Source: Stenotrophomonas maltophilia
GTDB lineage: Bacteria; Pseudomonadota; Gammaproteobacteria; Xanthomonadales; Xanthomonadaceae
Assembly (NCBI RefSeq): GCF_023518235.1
Contig: NZ_CP090423.1
Location: 3,489,001-3,553,000 of the forward strand
DNA: 64,000 nt
Reading direction: 5' to 3'
A program made the position numbers and the translations under genes. The notes under the pieces were generated by a model. That model searched no databases. It was not told the DNA's origin and worked only from the letters and a program-made list of their open reading frames with translations. Below are positions 21,218 through 31,069 of the stretch, piece after piece (the stretch's first letter is position 1; each line of letters opens with the position of its first letter).

Positions 21218-21733
21218 ATGACCCTGCCACCGCCCATTCCCAGTCACTGCACCCGACCCGCCGGATGGTGGAGCCGGCACTGGCGCTGGGCGATGCCCCT
21301 GACCGTCGTGATGGTGTTGGGCGTGGCCGGCGGCATCGTGGCCTGGAGCGTGCTGCGCTGGAGCGAGGCGGCACGCGAGAGCCCGCCGATGCGCGAGGCG
21401 CTGCGGCGCGCCGGCTGCAGTGTCGAACTGGTGGAAGCGTTCGGCGAACCCCTGCGTACCGGATCGATGCCGCTGGGCAGCATGCAGACCGCGATCGACG
21501 GCCAGCGCGACGTCGGCCTGACCGTGGCCCTGGAGGGCTCCCGCGCGCACGGCCGGTTGTTCGTGCAGGGCAGCCGCCGCGATGACGTATGGGATTACCC
21601 GGTGATGTACGTGCTGGGCGAGAACAAGCAGACTTTCGACCTGAGCGCGCTGGATGACGATGAAGCGGCGGACGAATGCGCGCTGCAGGAATGCCGTGAT
21701 CGCGGTGGGTGCAAACCTGGCATGGCGATGTAG
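21218..21733 (+). CDS. Membrane-anchored Coa1-like protein
   Basis: 171 residues with one N-terminal transmembrane helix (AMPLTVVMVLGVAGGIVAWSVL). The following periplasmic domain resembles the Coa1 (cytochrome oxidase complex assembly protein 1) family: REALRRAGCSVELVEAFGEPL, then VGLTVALEGSRAHGRLFVQGSRRDDVWDYPVMYVL. In mitochondria Coa1 helps cytochrome oxidase assembly; bacterial homologues are mostly uncharacterised. AAGGAG lies upstream of the ATG. The C-terminal 35 residues are acidic and contain two Cys that may be variable. The assignment rests on motif resemblance only. Confidence 0.65.
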   Translation: MTLPPPIPSHCTRPAGWWSRHWRWAMPLTVVMVLGVAGGIVAWSVLRWSEAARESPPMREALRRAGCSVELVEAFGEPLRTGSMPLGSMQTAIDGQRDVGLTVALEGSRAHGRLFVQGSRRDDVWDYPVMYVLGENKQTFDLSALDDDEAADECALQECRDRGGCKPGMAM

Positions 21734-22032
21734 CTGTTCGAAGTACTGCGGAATCAAAGTTTGTCGCAATCTGGCGCAGTTGCAATCACGCTCTCCTATC
21801 GGGCTCCGGCTTGGCTCAGTGTGTCTCGTGCGAGCCTGTTCAATCACGTCGTGGCGTGGCGCAGGTTCGCCACTTCGTCATTGGCTGTGCAATCAATCTT
21901 CATTGCCTTCATGGAGCTGATTGATAGTGCGGGAGACGTCTCGAAACGCCGACGCAAGTTCATTCCAATGTTTGATGCGTTGCAGCCTTGGTTCGGCGGC
22001 AGCATTTCATTTGATTCTGGAAGGAGCCTGCA
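21734..22032. other. AT-richer spacer before the metalloprotease gene
   Basis: Nearly 300 bases of visibly lower GC than the flanks, with no frame showing host-like codon use and no recognised repeat. It may be transferred DNA or a decayed gene. The end carries AAGGAG, the ribosome site of the next gene. Confidence 0.4.
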
Positions 22033-23400
22033 ATGCAAATGTATGCAATCAGGAGTGTGGTCGTCCCGATTGTGCTTGCGCTGGCGTTGGTCACGCCCGC
22101 GATGGCCGTTGAACCCCTCGTGGAGACGCTCTCATACGCCTCACTTGTCGAAGCCGAACAGACGTTGCGGAGGCAGGGGGACGACGTGGTATGGGTACGT
22201 CGGGTCCGCGTGAACGAGGCGGCCCTGGCCGCAGATGAGATCACCGTCGATCTCCACGATACGGTTCTCAACCTTGTTCGCGATCCTTCCCAACCCTTGT
22301 TCGAGACTACGCAGAGTGTGAGCTACCGGCCAGTGGGCGACGGAGGCGTCCAACGCGAGGTGCGCTCGCTCTCAAGTATGCAGTGGGTGGGCACGGTGAA
22401 AGTCGCGCTCCGGAGCACGGAAGGAAAGTCAGGGGAGCAACGCGTGAGAATCTGGTCGGACGCTTCGGGAACACATGCAAGATTCAGCCTCGGCGTCTGG
22501 CACTACACCCTCGACGGTGATCGACTGATAAAGCGTGACGTGCGCCATGCCCTGCGCGACGAGCGCGACGATGTAAAGGACCGACGACCCGATCGACCGG
22601 CTCCCGGTGTTCCCCTTGGACTTGCCTCTGGTCGGAGTGGGGAAGGTCAGGATGTCATCCGGGTCGCGTACGGATTTGCGACAGGCGCACTGGCGAGCGG
22701 GCTGGATCCTGCAATTGAGCAGTTCCGGGTTGCGGTAATGCAGGCTAATTCCGGATTCGCTGCAAGTGGCATTGAACTGGAGTTGCGGACGGTGGCATAC
22801 GCGGTCCCTGGATACAGCGAATCCACGCTTGATCAGACCTTGGATGACATGGCCGAAGGCAAGCAGGGGCCACTATGGTTGTTGCATGCGGCCCGGGAGG
22901 GCGAGCGTGCCGACATCATGGTGATGATCATCGATACTGGCACGGGCGCTTCCGCATGTGGACTTGCCCAGCAGGTACTGGCCACCCGGGAAACAGCTCT
23001 TGTCGCGATTGAGCGCAGATGCCTGGATCAACACACTCTTGCGCATGAGGTCGGCCATCTGCCGGGGGCAGATCATAATCCCGAAAATGCGACACTTGAT
23101 CCGCCCAGATTCGCGTACGGTCATGGCTATCGTTTCACCGAGGGGGCTGCGCCTGGCTGGCGAACTGTCATGGCCCTGGAGTGCACTGGTCAGGTCTGCC
23201 CGCGGGTGAATCTATGGTCATCCTCGATGAACCAGCATGAGGGGATGCCAGCGGGATCGACCGATCTTCATGACAACGCAAGAGTCCTGCGCGAAACGAA
23301 GGGCATCGTTGCCGATTTCTATCCCGATCCGCCATCCCAGAGCCCCGACGTCTCATATCCGCCGCCCGTGACGTCCGGCCGGTTGTCGCCGTCGCCCTGA
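22033..23400 (+). CDS. Secreted metzincin-type zinc metalloprotease, M72/M12B-like
   Basis: 455 residues. A signal peptide ends near TPAMA. The N-terminal half (to about residue 210) looks like a propeptide. The C-terminal half has a reprolysin-like layout: VMQANSGFAASGIELELRTVAY, ADIMVMIID and CGLAQ. The zinc motif LAHEVGHLPGADH (HExxHxxGxxH; ligands His338, His342, His348, catalytic Glu339) and a Met-turn region TVMALEC follow. The family resembles peptidyl-Asp metallopeptidases of Pseudomonas and xanthomonads. AAGGAG precedes the ATG. Codon use is less GC-rich than neighbours, suggesting recent acquisition. The mature protein is probably extracellular. Confidence 0.8.
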   Translation: MQMYAIRSVVVPIVLALALVTPAMAVEPLVETLSYASLVEAEQTLRRQGDDVVWVRRVRVNEAALAADEITVDLHDTVLNLVRDPSQPLFETTQSVSYRPVGDGGVQREVRSLSSMQWVGTVKVALRSTEGKSGEQRVRIWSDASGTHARFSLGVWHYTLDGDRLIKRDVRHALRDERDDVKDRRPDRPAPGVPLGLASGRSGEGQDVIRVAYGFATGALASGLDPAIEQFRVAVMQANSGFAASGIELELRTVAYAVPGYSESTLDQTLDDMAEGKQGPLWLLHAAREGERADIMVMIIDTGTGASACGLAQQVLATRETALVAIERRCLDQHTLAHEVGHLPGADHNPENATLDPPRFAYGHGYRFTEGAAPGWRTVMALECTGQVCPRVNLWSSSMNQHEGMPAGSTDLHDNARVLRETKGIVADFYPDPPSQSPDVSYPPPVTSGRLSPSP

Positions 23401-23438
23401 GCGCGTAGGGTGCGGGCAACCCTGTTCTGGAGTGCACC

Positions 23439-25238
23439 ATGAAGCCGATCGCGCTGGCCGTTGCCCTGGCCCTGACCGCCGCCCCGCTGCTGTCCGCCCC
23501 GCCGGCGCTGGCCGCACCCACCGCCAAGGCCGCCACGCCGGCCAGCCCGGCCTGGGTGGCCCGCAGCAATGCACTGGCGCAGATCCTGCTTGATGCCCAG
23601 GGCCCGTTCCAGCCAGAGGAAACCGGCTTCTTCGGTGTGCCTGGCTATGACGACAAGGTGGCCGATCTCGGTCCCGACAACGACAAGCGCTACCGCGCGG
23701 CGATGGCCAAGGCGCGCGACGAACTGAAGGCGAAGCTGGCCACCGAGAAGGATCCCAACGTCCGCCAGGACCTGGAGATCATGATCCATGCCGCCAACCA
23801 GAACATCGAAGGCAGCGAGCTCAACGAGAAGTACCTGCTGCCGTGGACCGACGCACCGCAGACGGTGTTCAGCGGCCTCAACCTGCTGCTGTCCGACCAG
23901 GTGCCAGCCGAGCGCCGGGCCAAGGCGATCGATCGTCTCAAGGCCTATGCCGGCCTGCAGCCGGGCGGCACCGCCTTCACCACGCTGGCACGCCAGCGCT
24001 ACGAGGAGCGGCTGAAGGAGAGCAGCCTGCTGCAGCCGACGAAGATCGAAGTGCAGCAGTCGCTGGACAACGTCGAGACCTACATCAGCGGCATCGAGTC
24101 GCTGCTGAAGAAGTACCAGATCGCCGGTGCCGATGAAGCGATGAAGACGCTGGCCGGGCAGATGAAGGACTACGCGGCGTGGACGCGCAAGGACGTGCTG
24201 CCCAAGGCGCGCACCGATGCACGCTTGCCGGCGCCGCTGTACGCCTACCAGCTCAAGCAGGTAGGCATCGACATCGACCCGAAGCTGCTGATGCAGCGCG
24301 CGCAGCTGGAGTTCATGGAAACCCGCTCGGCGATGCAGCAGCTGGCGCCGCTGGTGGTGAAGGACAAGGGCCTGAAGGTGGCCGACCCGAGCGACCCGGT
24401 GGCAGTGATCCGCGCGCTGAAGGCCGACAAGATCGCCGACGACCAGCTGGAAGGCCACTACCGCAAGGTGATCGATGCGATCGATCCGCTGATCCGCGAG
24501 CACGCCATCGTCGATGTCCCCAAGCGCGCCATGCAGATGCGCCTGGGTTCGGCGGCCGAGAGCGCGGCCAGCCCGGCCCCGCACTTCCTGCCGGCGCCGC
24601 TGGTCAACAACACCGGGCAGCAGGGCACCTTCGTGCTGCCGCTGGGCAACCCGGCCGCCGGCCCGGGCGCACAGTACGACGACTTCAACTTCGGTTCGGC
24701 CGCCTGGACCCTGAGTGCGCATGAAGGCCGCCCCGGCCACGAGCTGCAGTTCACCGCGATGGTCGAGCGTGGGGTGTCGCTGGCGCGCACCATGTTCGCG
24801 TTCAATTCGGTGAACGTAGAAGGCTGGGCGCTGTATGCCGAAGCCGAGATGGTGCCCTACGAGCCGCTGGACGGGCAGATGATCGCCCTGCAGTTCCGCC
24901 TGCTGCGTGCAGCGCGCGCAATGCTTGACCCGATGCTCAACCTCGGCCTGACCGACCGCGCCAATGGCGAGCGCGTGCTGATGGAGCAGGTGGGTTTGTC
25001 CAAGGCGATGGCCACCCAGGAACTGGACCGCTACATGGTGCGCATGCCGGGCCAGGCCGGCAGCTACTTCTACGGCTACACCCGCATCCTGGAACTGCGC
25101 ATGCAGACCGAGCTGGCACTGGGCGCGAAGTTCGACCGCCTGGCGTTCAACAACTTCCTGCTCGACCAGGGCCTGCTGCCGCCGGACCAGCTGGCCGACG
25201 CGGTCAACAAGGTGTTCGTGCCGAAGTACAAGCGCTGA
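23439..25238 (+). CDS. DUF885 family exported metallopeptidase
   Basis: 599 residues with a Sec signal peptide (cleavage near ALAAP). DUF885 proteins are predicted zinc carboxypeptidase-like enzymes, mostly helical. The metal motif HEGRPGHELQ (His428, Glu429, His434, Glu435) is present. It is followed by NVEGWALYAEAEM, the usual third-ligand region, and by YFYGYTRILELR near the C-terminus. The substrate is unknown. It is a separate gene from the metalloprotease 38 bp upstream and returns to high-GC codon use. Confidence 0.88.
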   Translation: MKPIALAVALALTAAPLLSAPPALAAPTAKAATPASPAWVARSNALAQILLDAQGPFQPEETGFFGVPGYDDKVADLGPDNDKRYRAAMAKARDELKAKLATEKDPNVRQDLEIMIHAANQNIEGSELNEKYLLPWTDAPQTVFSGLNLLLSDQVPAERRAKAIDRLKAYAGLQPGGTAFTTLARQRYEERLKESSLLQPTKIEVQQSLDNVETYISGIESLLKKYQIAGADEAMKTLAGQMKDYAAWTRKDVLPKARTDARLPAPLYAYQLKQVGIDIDPKLLMQRAQLEFMETRSAMQQLAPLVVKDKGLKVADPSDPVAVIRALKADKIADDQLEGHYRKVIDAIDPLIREHAIVDVPKRAMQMRLGSAAESAASPAPHFLPAPLVNNTGQQGTFVLPLGNPAAGPGAQYDDFNFGSAAWTLSAHEGRPGHELQFTAMVERGVSLARTMFAFNSVNVEGWALYAEAEMVPYEPLDGQMIALQFRLLRAARAMLDPMLNLGLTDRANGERVLMEQVGLSKAMATQELDRYMVRMPGQAGSYFYGYTRILELRMQTELALGAKFDRLAFNNFLLDQGLLPPDQLADAVNKVFVPKYKR

Positions 25239-25248
25239 GCATCACCGG

Positions 25249-25439
25249 GTAGTGCCGGCTGCTGGCCGGAAACCGGTGTTGGTAGATGCCGACCTTGGTC
25301 GACGCTGTGGGTTCGTGCCAACCAAGGTTGGCACCTACCAGAGCGATGCGTCGGTTGTTGCAGGGGTAGGGCCGGCCGCTGGCCGGCATTCCCTTTGCGC
25401 AGGAATTCCCGAGGTTGCCGGCCAGCGGCCGGCACTACC
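25249..25439. repeat. Cluster of GTAG REP palindromes
   Basis: Units with at least two stem sequences (GCCGGC...GCCGGC and GCCGACCTTGGTCG / GCCAACCAAGGTTGGC) alternate in both orientations and fill the space between convergent genes. They begin with GTAG or end with CTAC. Confidence 0.8.
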
Positions 25440-25447
25440 GAATCGCA

Positions 25448-25912
25448 TCAGCGTTGCGGTTGCGGGGTGATCACCTGGGTCGGCAGCCGTGCCGGCGGTT
25501 CCGGGTTCGGCACCCAGATCGCCACGCCGGCCGCACGCTTCTGCGTGGTCGGAATGCCGATGCCGACGCCACCGCCGACATGCGAACCGAAGGTGCCGGC
25601 ACCCACCGACATGCCGACTGGCGAGCCGCTGCTGCCTACGCCCATCAGCACCACGCCATTGGCGCCCAGTGCCGCCGCTTCACGCTTCAGGCGTGCCACC
25701 GCGGCATCGGTCTGGCCCTGCGTGCCGAAGCCGACCGCCGAGGCCGACTCCAGCTGGGCAATCTCCTGGGAGCCGGCCGGTGGCGTCGAATAGATCTGCA
25801 CCAGCGCCGGATCGATCGGTGCCCGGGCGCGGCCCAGCATCACCTTGGAAGTACTGGCGCAGCCGGCGCTGACCAGCAGGATGGCCGCCACCGCGGCCCA
25901 ACGGATGTTCAT
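25448..25912 (-). CDS. Small lipoprotein, RcsF-like layout
   Basis: 154 residues with a type II signal and lipidated Cys18 (LLVSAGC). The body has a VQIYSTPPAGSQEIAQLES segment and then AVARLKREAAALGANGVVLMGV, a helix-strand pattern seen in RcsF and YbjQ-like lipoproteins that expose a small alpha/beta domain. A Gly-rich stretch (VGMSVGAGTFGSHVGGGVGIGI) follows. No firm family match is claimed. It is probably outer-membrane anchored. ATG 25912 is chosen by the signal peptide. Confidence 0.68.
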   Translation of the reverse strand: MNIRWAAVAAILLVSAGCASTSKVMLGRARAPIDPALVQIYSTPPAGSQEIAQLESASAVGFGTQGQTDAAVARLKREAAALGANGVVLMGVGSSGSPVGMSVGAGTFGSHVGGGVGIGIPTTQKRAAGVAIWVPNPEPPARLPTQVITPQPQR

Positions 25913-26095
25913 GGCACGACCCCTGTAGGACTGGTTGCGATCATCGGCGGGCCACTCTGAATCGGCGCCAACACCCGCCCGTGGGCAGGCAGCCCAGACG
26001 CTAGCACGGTGCCGGTGACAGCCCTGCCAACGACAGTAGGCGGCGGCCCCGGGAACGATTATGGTGGGGCCAGGAACCAACTGCAGGAGGGCGGC

Positions 26096-26344
26096 ATGGG
26101 TGTGATCAGTCTGTTGTGGGGTGTGCTGGCGCTGCTGTGGATGATCCTGGCACTGATTCCGCTGCTGGGCTGGGGCAACTGGTTCCTGATCCCGTTTGCC
26201 GCCGTTGGCGCGGTGATCGCCGCGCTGGGCATCCTATTCACCCACCCCAGCAAGCGTGGCCGGGCCTGGGCCGGGCTGGTGCTGAACGGCATCGTGGTGG
26301 TGGTTGGCATCCTGCGCCTGGGCTTGGGCGGCGGCGTGATCTGA
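26096..26344 (+). CDS. Small two-to-three-helix membrane protein
   Basis: 82 residues, almost entirely hydrophobic: VISLLWGVLALLWMILALIPLLG, NWFLIPFAAVGAVIAALGILF and a third helix AWAGLVLNGIVVVVGILRLGL. GGAGG sits 5-6 bases before ATG 26096, which decides against the longer frame from 26009. Function is unknown. It stands alone, 123 bp before the bestrophin gene, whose promoter-like TACAAT separates the two. Confidence 0.75.
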   Translation: MGVISLLWGVLALLWMILALIPLLGWGNWFLIPFAAVGAVIAALGILFTHPSKRGRAWAGLVLNGIVVVVGILRLGLGGGVI

Positions 26345-26403
26345 ACCCGCCGGCGGGTGCGACCGGGCGTCGCAGGCGCACGGCCGGTGGCCGGGCAGGG
26401 GCG

Positions 26404-26409
26404 TACAAT
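26404..26409 (+). promoter_or_regulatory. Probable -10 element of the bestrophin gene
   Basis: TACAAT lies 58 bases upstream of the start at 26467. The same hexamer precedes tatD. Confidence 0.4.
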
Positions 26410-26466
26410 GAATGACTGCGCGAGCCCCCCGCGTGCCTGTGAATCCGCGCCCGGCGCGGCTGCCCG

Positions 26467-28393
<1,927 letters not shown>

Positions 28394-28425
28394 CAATAGC
28401 GCCTCGATAGACGGAGGAATAGGCG

Positions 28426-28695
28426 ATGGGACCCGAACTGGGATGGATGCAATGGCTGATCTGGGGCATCGGTACGCTGGTGTTCGGCGCCATCATCGTC
28501 GGTGTCTTCATCGCCGCCTGGCGGGCCGGCAAGCGCCCGCCGGAGCAGCTCTCGGCCGCCCGCCACGTGGCCCGTGAGCAGGCTCTGCCGGAGAGCGTGC
28601 AGGCCGAACTGGCCGCGCTGAACCAGCGCAAGGACAACGGCCAGCTGAGCGAGGTCGAGTACGAGCAGCAGCGCGCCAAGGTGTTGTCGCGCTGA
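28426..28695 (+). CDS. Small membrane protein with SHOCT-like C-terminus
   Basis: 89 residues. One or two hydrophobic segments (WLIWGIGTLVFGAIIVGVFIAAW) precede a cytosolic helix ending LNQRKDNGQLSEVEYEQQRAKVLSR, which resembles a SHOCT (short C-terminal) oligomerisation domain. GGAGG lies 9 bases upstream of the ATG. It follows hemB by 32 bp and may be its co-transcribed partner. Function is unknown. Confidence 0.72.
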   Translation: MGPELGWMQWLIWGIGTLVFGAIIVGVFIAAWRAGKRPPEQLSAARHVAREQALPESVQAELAALNQRKDNGQLSEVEYEQQRAKVLSR

Positions 28696-28708
28696 TCCCC
28701 GCGTTCTG

Positions 28709-28773
28709 GTAGCCGCCAACCTGGGTTGGCACCTAGCGAACGATCATCCACGCATGGCGTGGATCTACCGGTA
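28709..28773. repeat. Mixed GTAG REP palindromes
   Basis: GTAGCCGCCAACCTGGGTTG followed by GCACCTA, then GATCCACGCATGGCGTGGAT followed by CTACC. The second stem type recurs at 58194-58218. Confidence 0.7.
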
Positions 28774-28779
28774 GCGCCG

Positions 28780-29652
28780 TCAGCGTGCGCCCGGCACGCA
28801 CCCCGGCACCGCCACCACCTTCGGCACCGCCAACCGGTACACGTCCACGCCGCCGGCACGCGGTGCCTTGGCCGCACTGCTGGCCACCATCATTTCGCCC
28901 GGCTTGGCGTTGTCGATCACCGGCGCGCCGGTCCAGCCGCCGGCCTGGTTGAACGACAGCCCCAACGGTTGCAGCGCCGCGCCGCTCCACGCACAACTGC
29001 TGCTCCACACCTGCGCGTTCGCGCCGCTGCCACGGCTGAACACCACCGCGCCGTCGTTGCCCAGCCAGTCGCCGTCGGTCTCGTCCTCGGCGCTGTTCAA
29101 CGCGGCCAGTGCGCGGGCCGGGCCCCGTGCGCCCTGCGCGTCCAGAGGTGCCACGAACAGGTCCCAGCCGGCGCCACGTCCCTGCTGGCGTGCAAACAGC
29201 AGCCGCTGGCCATCCGCGCTCAGGGCCGGCCCGCGCTCTGCCTGGCGCCCGGCGTCGCCGGCCAGTGGCTGCGCACTGCCCAGCTGGCCATCGGCGGCGA
29301 CCGCGGCCCGGTACAGCGCCAGCGCGCCCTCGCGGCCGGCCGCGAACAGCAGCCAGTGGCCATCACGGCTGAAGTAGGGATCGCGGGCCTCGCCGGCCAC
29401 GCCCACCGGCAGCGCCTGCGCCTGCTGCCAGCGGCCATCGACCACGCGTGCCTCCCACAGGCCCCAGCCCGCCTCGCCACGGCGCGCGAACACGATGCGC
29501 TGGGCGTCGGCGCTGATCGTGGCGCGGCCCTCGTCGGCGCGGGTGGAGACCACGCCCATGCCTTCGATGCCGTACTCGTTCAACGCCATCGCCACGGGGG
29601 CAGAGAGTAGACTGGCGGCGAGCACCAGCAGGGGCGGGGTGAGACGCATCAT
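28780..29652 (-). CDS. Exported TolB-like beta-propeller (PD40) protein
   Basis: 290 residues with a signal peptide ([16 protein letters not shown]). At least three WD40-like PD40 repeats are visible: [53 protein letters not shown] and [28 protein letters not shown]. It probably folds into a beta-propeller in the periplasm. No enzymatic motif was seen. ATG 29652 or 29649 fits the signal peptide best; 29676 is an alternative. It is divergent from aroE across about 48 bp. Confidence 0.75.
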   Translation of the reverse strand: MMRLTPPLLVLAASLLSAPVAMALNEYGIEGMGVVSTRADEGRATISADAQRIVFARRGEAGWGLWEARVVDGRWQQAQALPVGVAGEARDPYFSRDGHWLLFAAGREGALALYRAAVAADGQLGSAQPLAGDAGRQAERGPALSADGQRLLFARQQGRGAGWDLFVAPLDAQGARGPARALAALNSAEDETDGDWLGNDGAVVFSRGSGANAQVWSSSCAWSGAALQPLGLSFNQAGGWTGAPVIDNAKPGEMMVASSAAKAPRAGGVDVYRLAVPKVVAVPGCVPGAR

Positions 29653-29700
29653 CCAGGTCCGTGCACGAAAGAGCATCAGTCTAGCCAGCTTGAGGATTCC

Positions 29701-30546
29701 ATGACCGACCGTTACGCCGTCTTCGGACACCCCGTTGCCCACTCGAAGTCGCCGCAGATCCATGCTGCGTTTGGTCGCCAGGAAGGCATCGCGGTGGATT
29801 ACCGCGCGATCGACCTGGCCCCGGAAGCGTTCCTGGCCGGCCTGGAGGCGTTCGCCGCCGAGGGCGGTGTCGGCGCCAACGTCACCTTGCCGCACAAGGA
29901 AACCGCGTTCTCGGTGTGCACCACGCTGACCGCGCGCGCGCGCCGCGCCGGCTCGGTCAACACGCTGCTGCGCAAGGGCGACCGCTGGCACGGTGACACC
30001 ACCGATGGCATCGGCCTGGTGCGCGACCTGACCGATCGCCACGGCCTGGACCTGCGCGGTCGCCGCATGCTGCTGATCGGCGCCGGTGGTTCGGCGCGCA
30101 GCGTCGCCCCGGCGCTGCTCGATGCCGGCATCACCGAGTTGGTGGTGGTCAACCGCACGCCGGAACGCGCCGATGAACTGATCGATGCGATGGGTGAGCC
30201 GGGCCGCGCGATCAGCCGCTACTGGGAAGACCTGCGCGAGCTGGGCGATTTCGAACTGATCGTCAACGCCACCTCGGCCGGCCGCGACCGCGACGTCGAG
30301 TTCAAGCTGCCGCTGTCGCTGGTCAACTCGATGACCACCGCAGTCGACCTCAACTACGGCGAGGCGGCCATCGCCTTCCTGGCCTGGGCGCGCGCGGCGG
30401 AGTGCCGCAATACCGTCGATGGCCTGGGCATGCTGGTCGAACAGGCCGCCGAGAGCTTCCTGCAGTGGCACGGGGTGCGCCCGCAGACCGACGAGGTCTA
30501 CCAGTCGCTGCGCCAAGGCGCGGCCGTGCTGGCCGGCGAGGACTGA
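29701..30546 (+). CDS. aroE: Shikimate dehydrogenase (NADP+)
   Basis: 281-residue enzyme reducing 3-dehydroshikimate to shikimate for aromatic amino acid synthesis. The substrate domain has [21 protein letters not shown] and the catalytic Lys in [10 protein letters not shown]. Asp is in [13 protein letters not shown]. The NADP-binding loop [13 protein letters not shown] precedes [11 protein letters not shown] (the Arg of the NADP-specific basic patch). The C-terminus has [15 protein letters not shown]. The length is typical. It ends 3 bases before the next membrane protein gene. Confidence 0.96.
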   Translation: MTDRYAVFGHPVAHSKSPQIHAAFGRQEGIAVDYRAIDLAPEAFLAGLEAFAAEGGVGANVTLPHKETAFSVCTTLTARARRAGSVNTLLRKGDRWHGDTTDGIGLVRDLTDRHGLDLRGRRMLLIGAGGSARSVAPALLDAGITELVVVNRTPERADELIDAMGEPGRAISRYWEDLRELGDFELIVNATSAGRDRDVEFKLPLSLVNSMTTAVDLNYGEAAIAFLAWARAAECRNTVDGLGMLVEQAAESFLQWHGVRPQTDEVYQSLRQGAAVLAGED

Positions 30547-30549
30547 GCA

Positions 30550-30903
30550 ATGGACAACGCAACCCTGCTGATCACGGTGCTGAGCCTGGTGGGCGTGCGC
30601 CTGCCGGTGCTGATCGCGCTGTGCGTCGGCCTGGTCTGGGTGGTGGGCGCACCGCGCGATGCCACCCGCACGGGTGCGCTGGTGGGCCTGCTGCTGTTGC
30701 TGCTGGCCAGCCTGGGCGGCATGGCGGCGGGCATCCTGCCGATGTGGATGGTGCGCAGTGGCGATTTCAGCGCCGTGTCCAGCCTGAGCACCATCCTCGG
30801 CGTGCTGCACTTCGCGCTGGCGATGGTCGAGGCGCTGGGCGTGGTGCTGCTGGTGTGGGCGCTGGTGCGCCTGCTGCGCACCCGCACGATCCCGGCCGCC
30901 TGA
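30550..30903 (+). CDS. Small integral membrane protein downstream of aroE
   Basis: 117 residues forming about three hydrophobic helices: LLITVLSLVGVRLPVLIALCVGLVWVV, ALVGLLLLLLASLGGMAAGIL and LGVLHFALAMVEALGVVLLVWALV. It starts 3 bases after the aroE stop, so it is almost certainly in the same operon. No domain was recognised, and there is no reason to link it to shikimate metabolism other than position. Confidence 0.68.
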   Translation: MDNATLLITVLSLVGVRLPVLIALCVGLVWVVGAPRDATRTGALVGLLLLLLASLGGMAAGILPMWMVRSGDFSAVSSLSTILGVLHFALAMVEALGVVLLVWALVRLLRTRTIPAA

Positions 30904-31030
30904 CCGTTGGCGCCGGCCTGGCCCGGCGCATCTGCCCCACCCACGGCACGGCCATTGGACCGTGACCGCCAGCGGGCGTCGTCGCTGGCCCGTTCAGGCT
31001 GCCAGCGGCGGTGAACCCGGTCGGCCATGC

Positions 31031-31036
31031 GACAAT
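31031..31036 (+). promoter_or_regulatory. Probable -10 element of dinG
   Basis: GACAAT lies 34 bases before the GTG start at 31070 and supports that start over the GTG at 30962. No clear LexA box was recognised nearby. Confidence 0.35.
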
Positions 31037-31069
31037 GGCCGGCCTGATCCAGCCACGGTAGTTCCCGGC

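Noticed and set aside
21654..22213. Short overlapping plus-strand frames before the metalloprotease
   Set aside because: No ribosome sites or recognisable protein features, and they overlap the real gene starts and ends.
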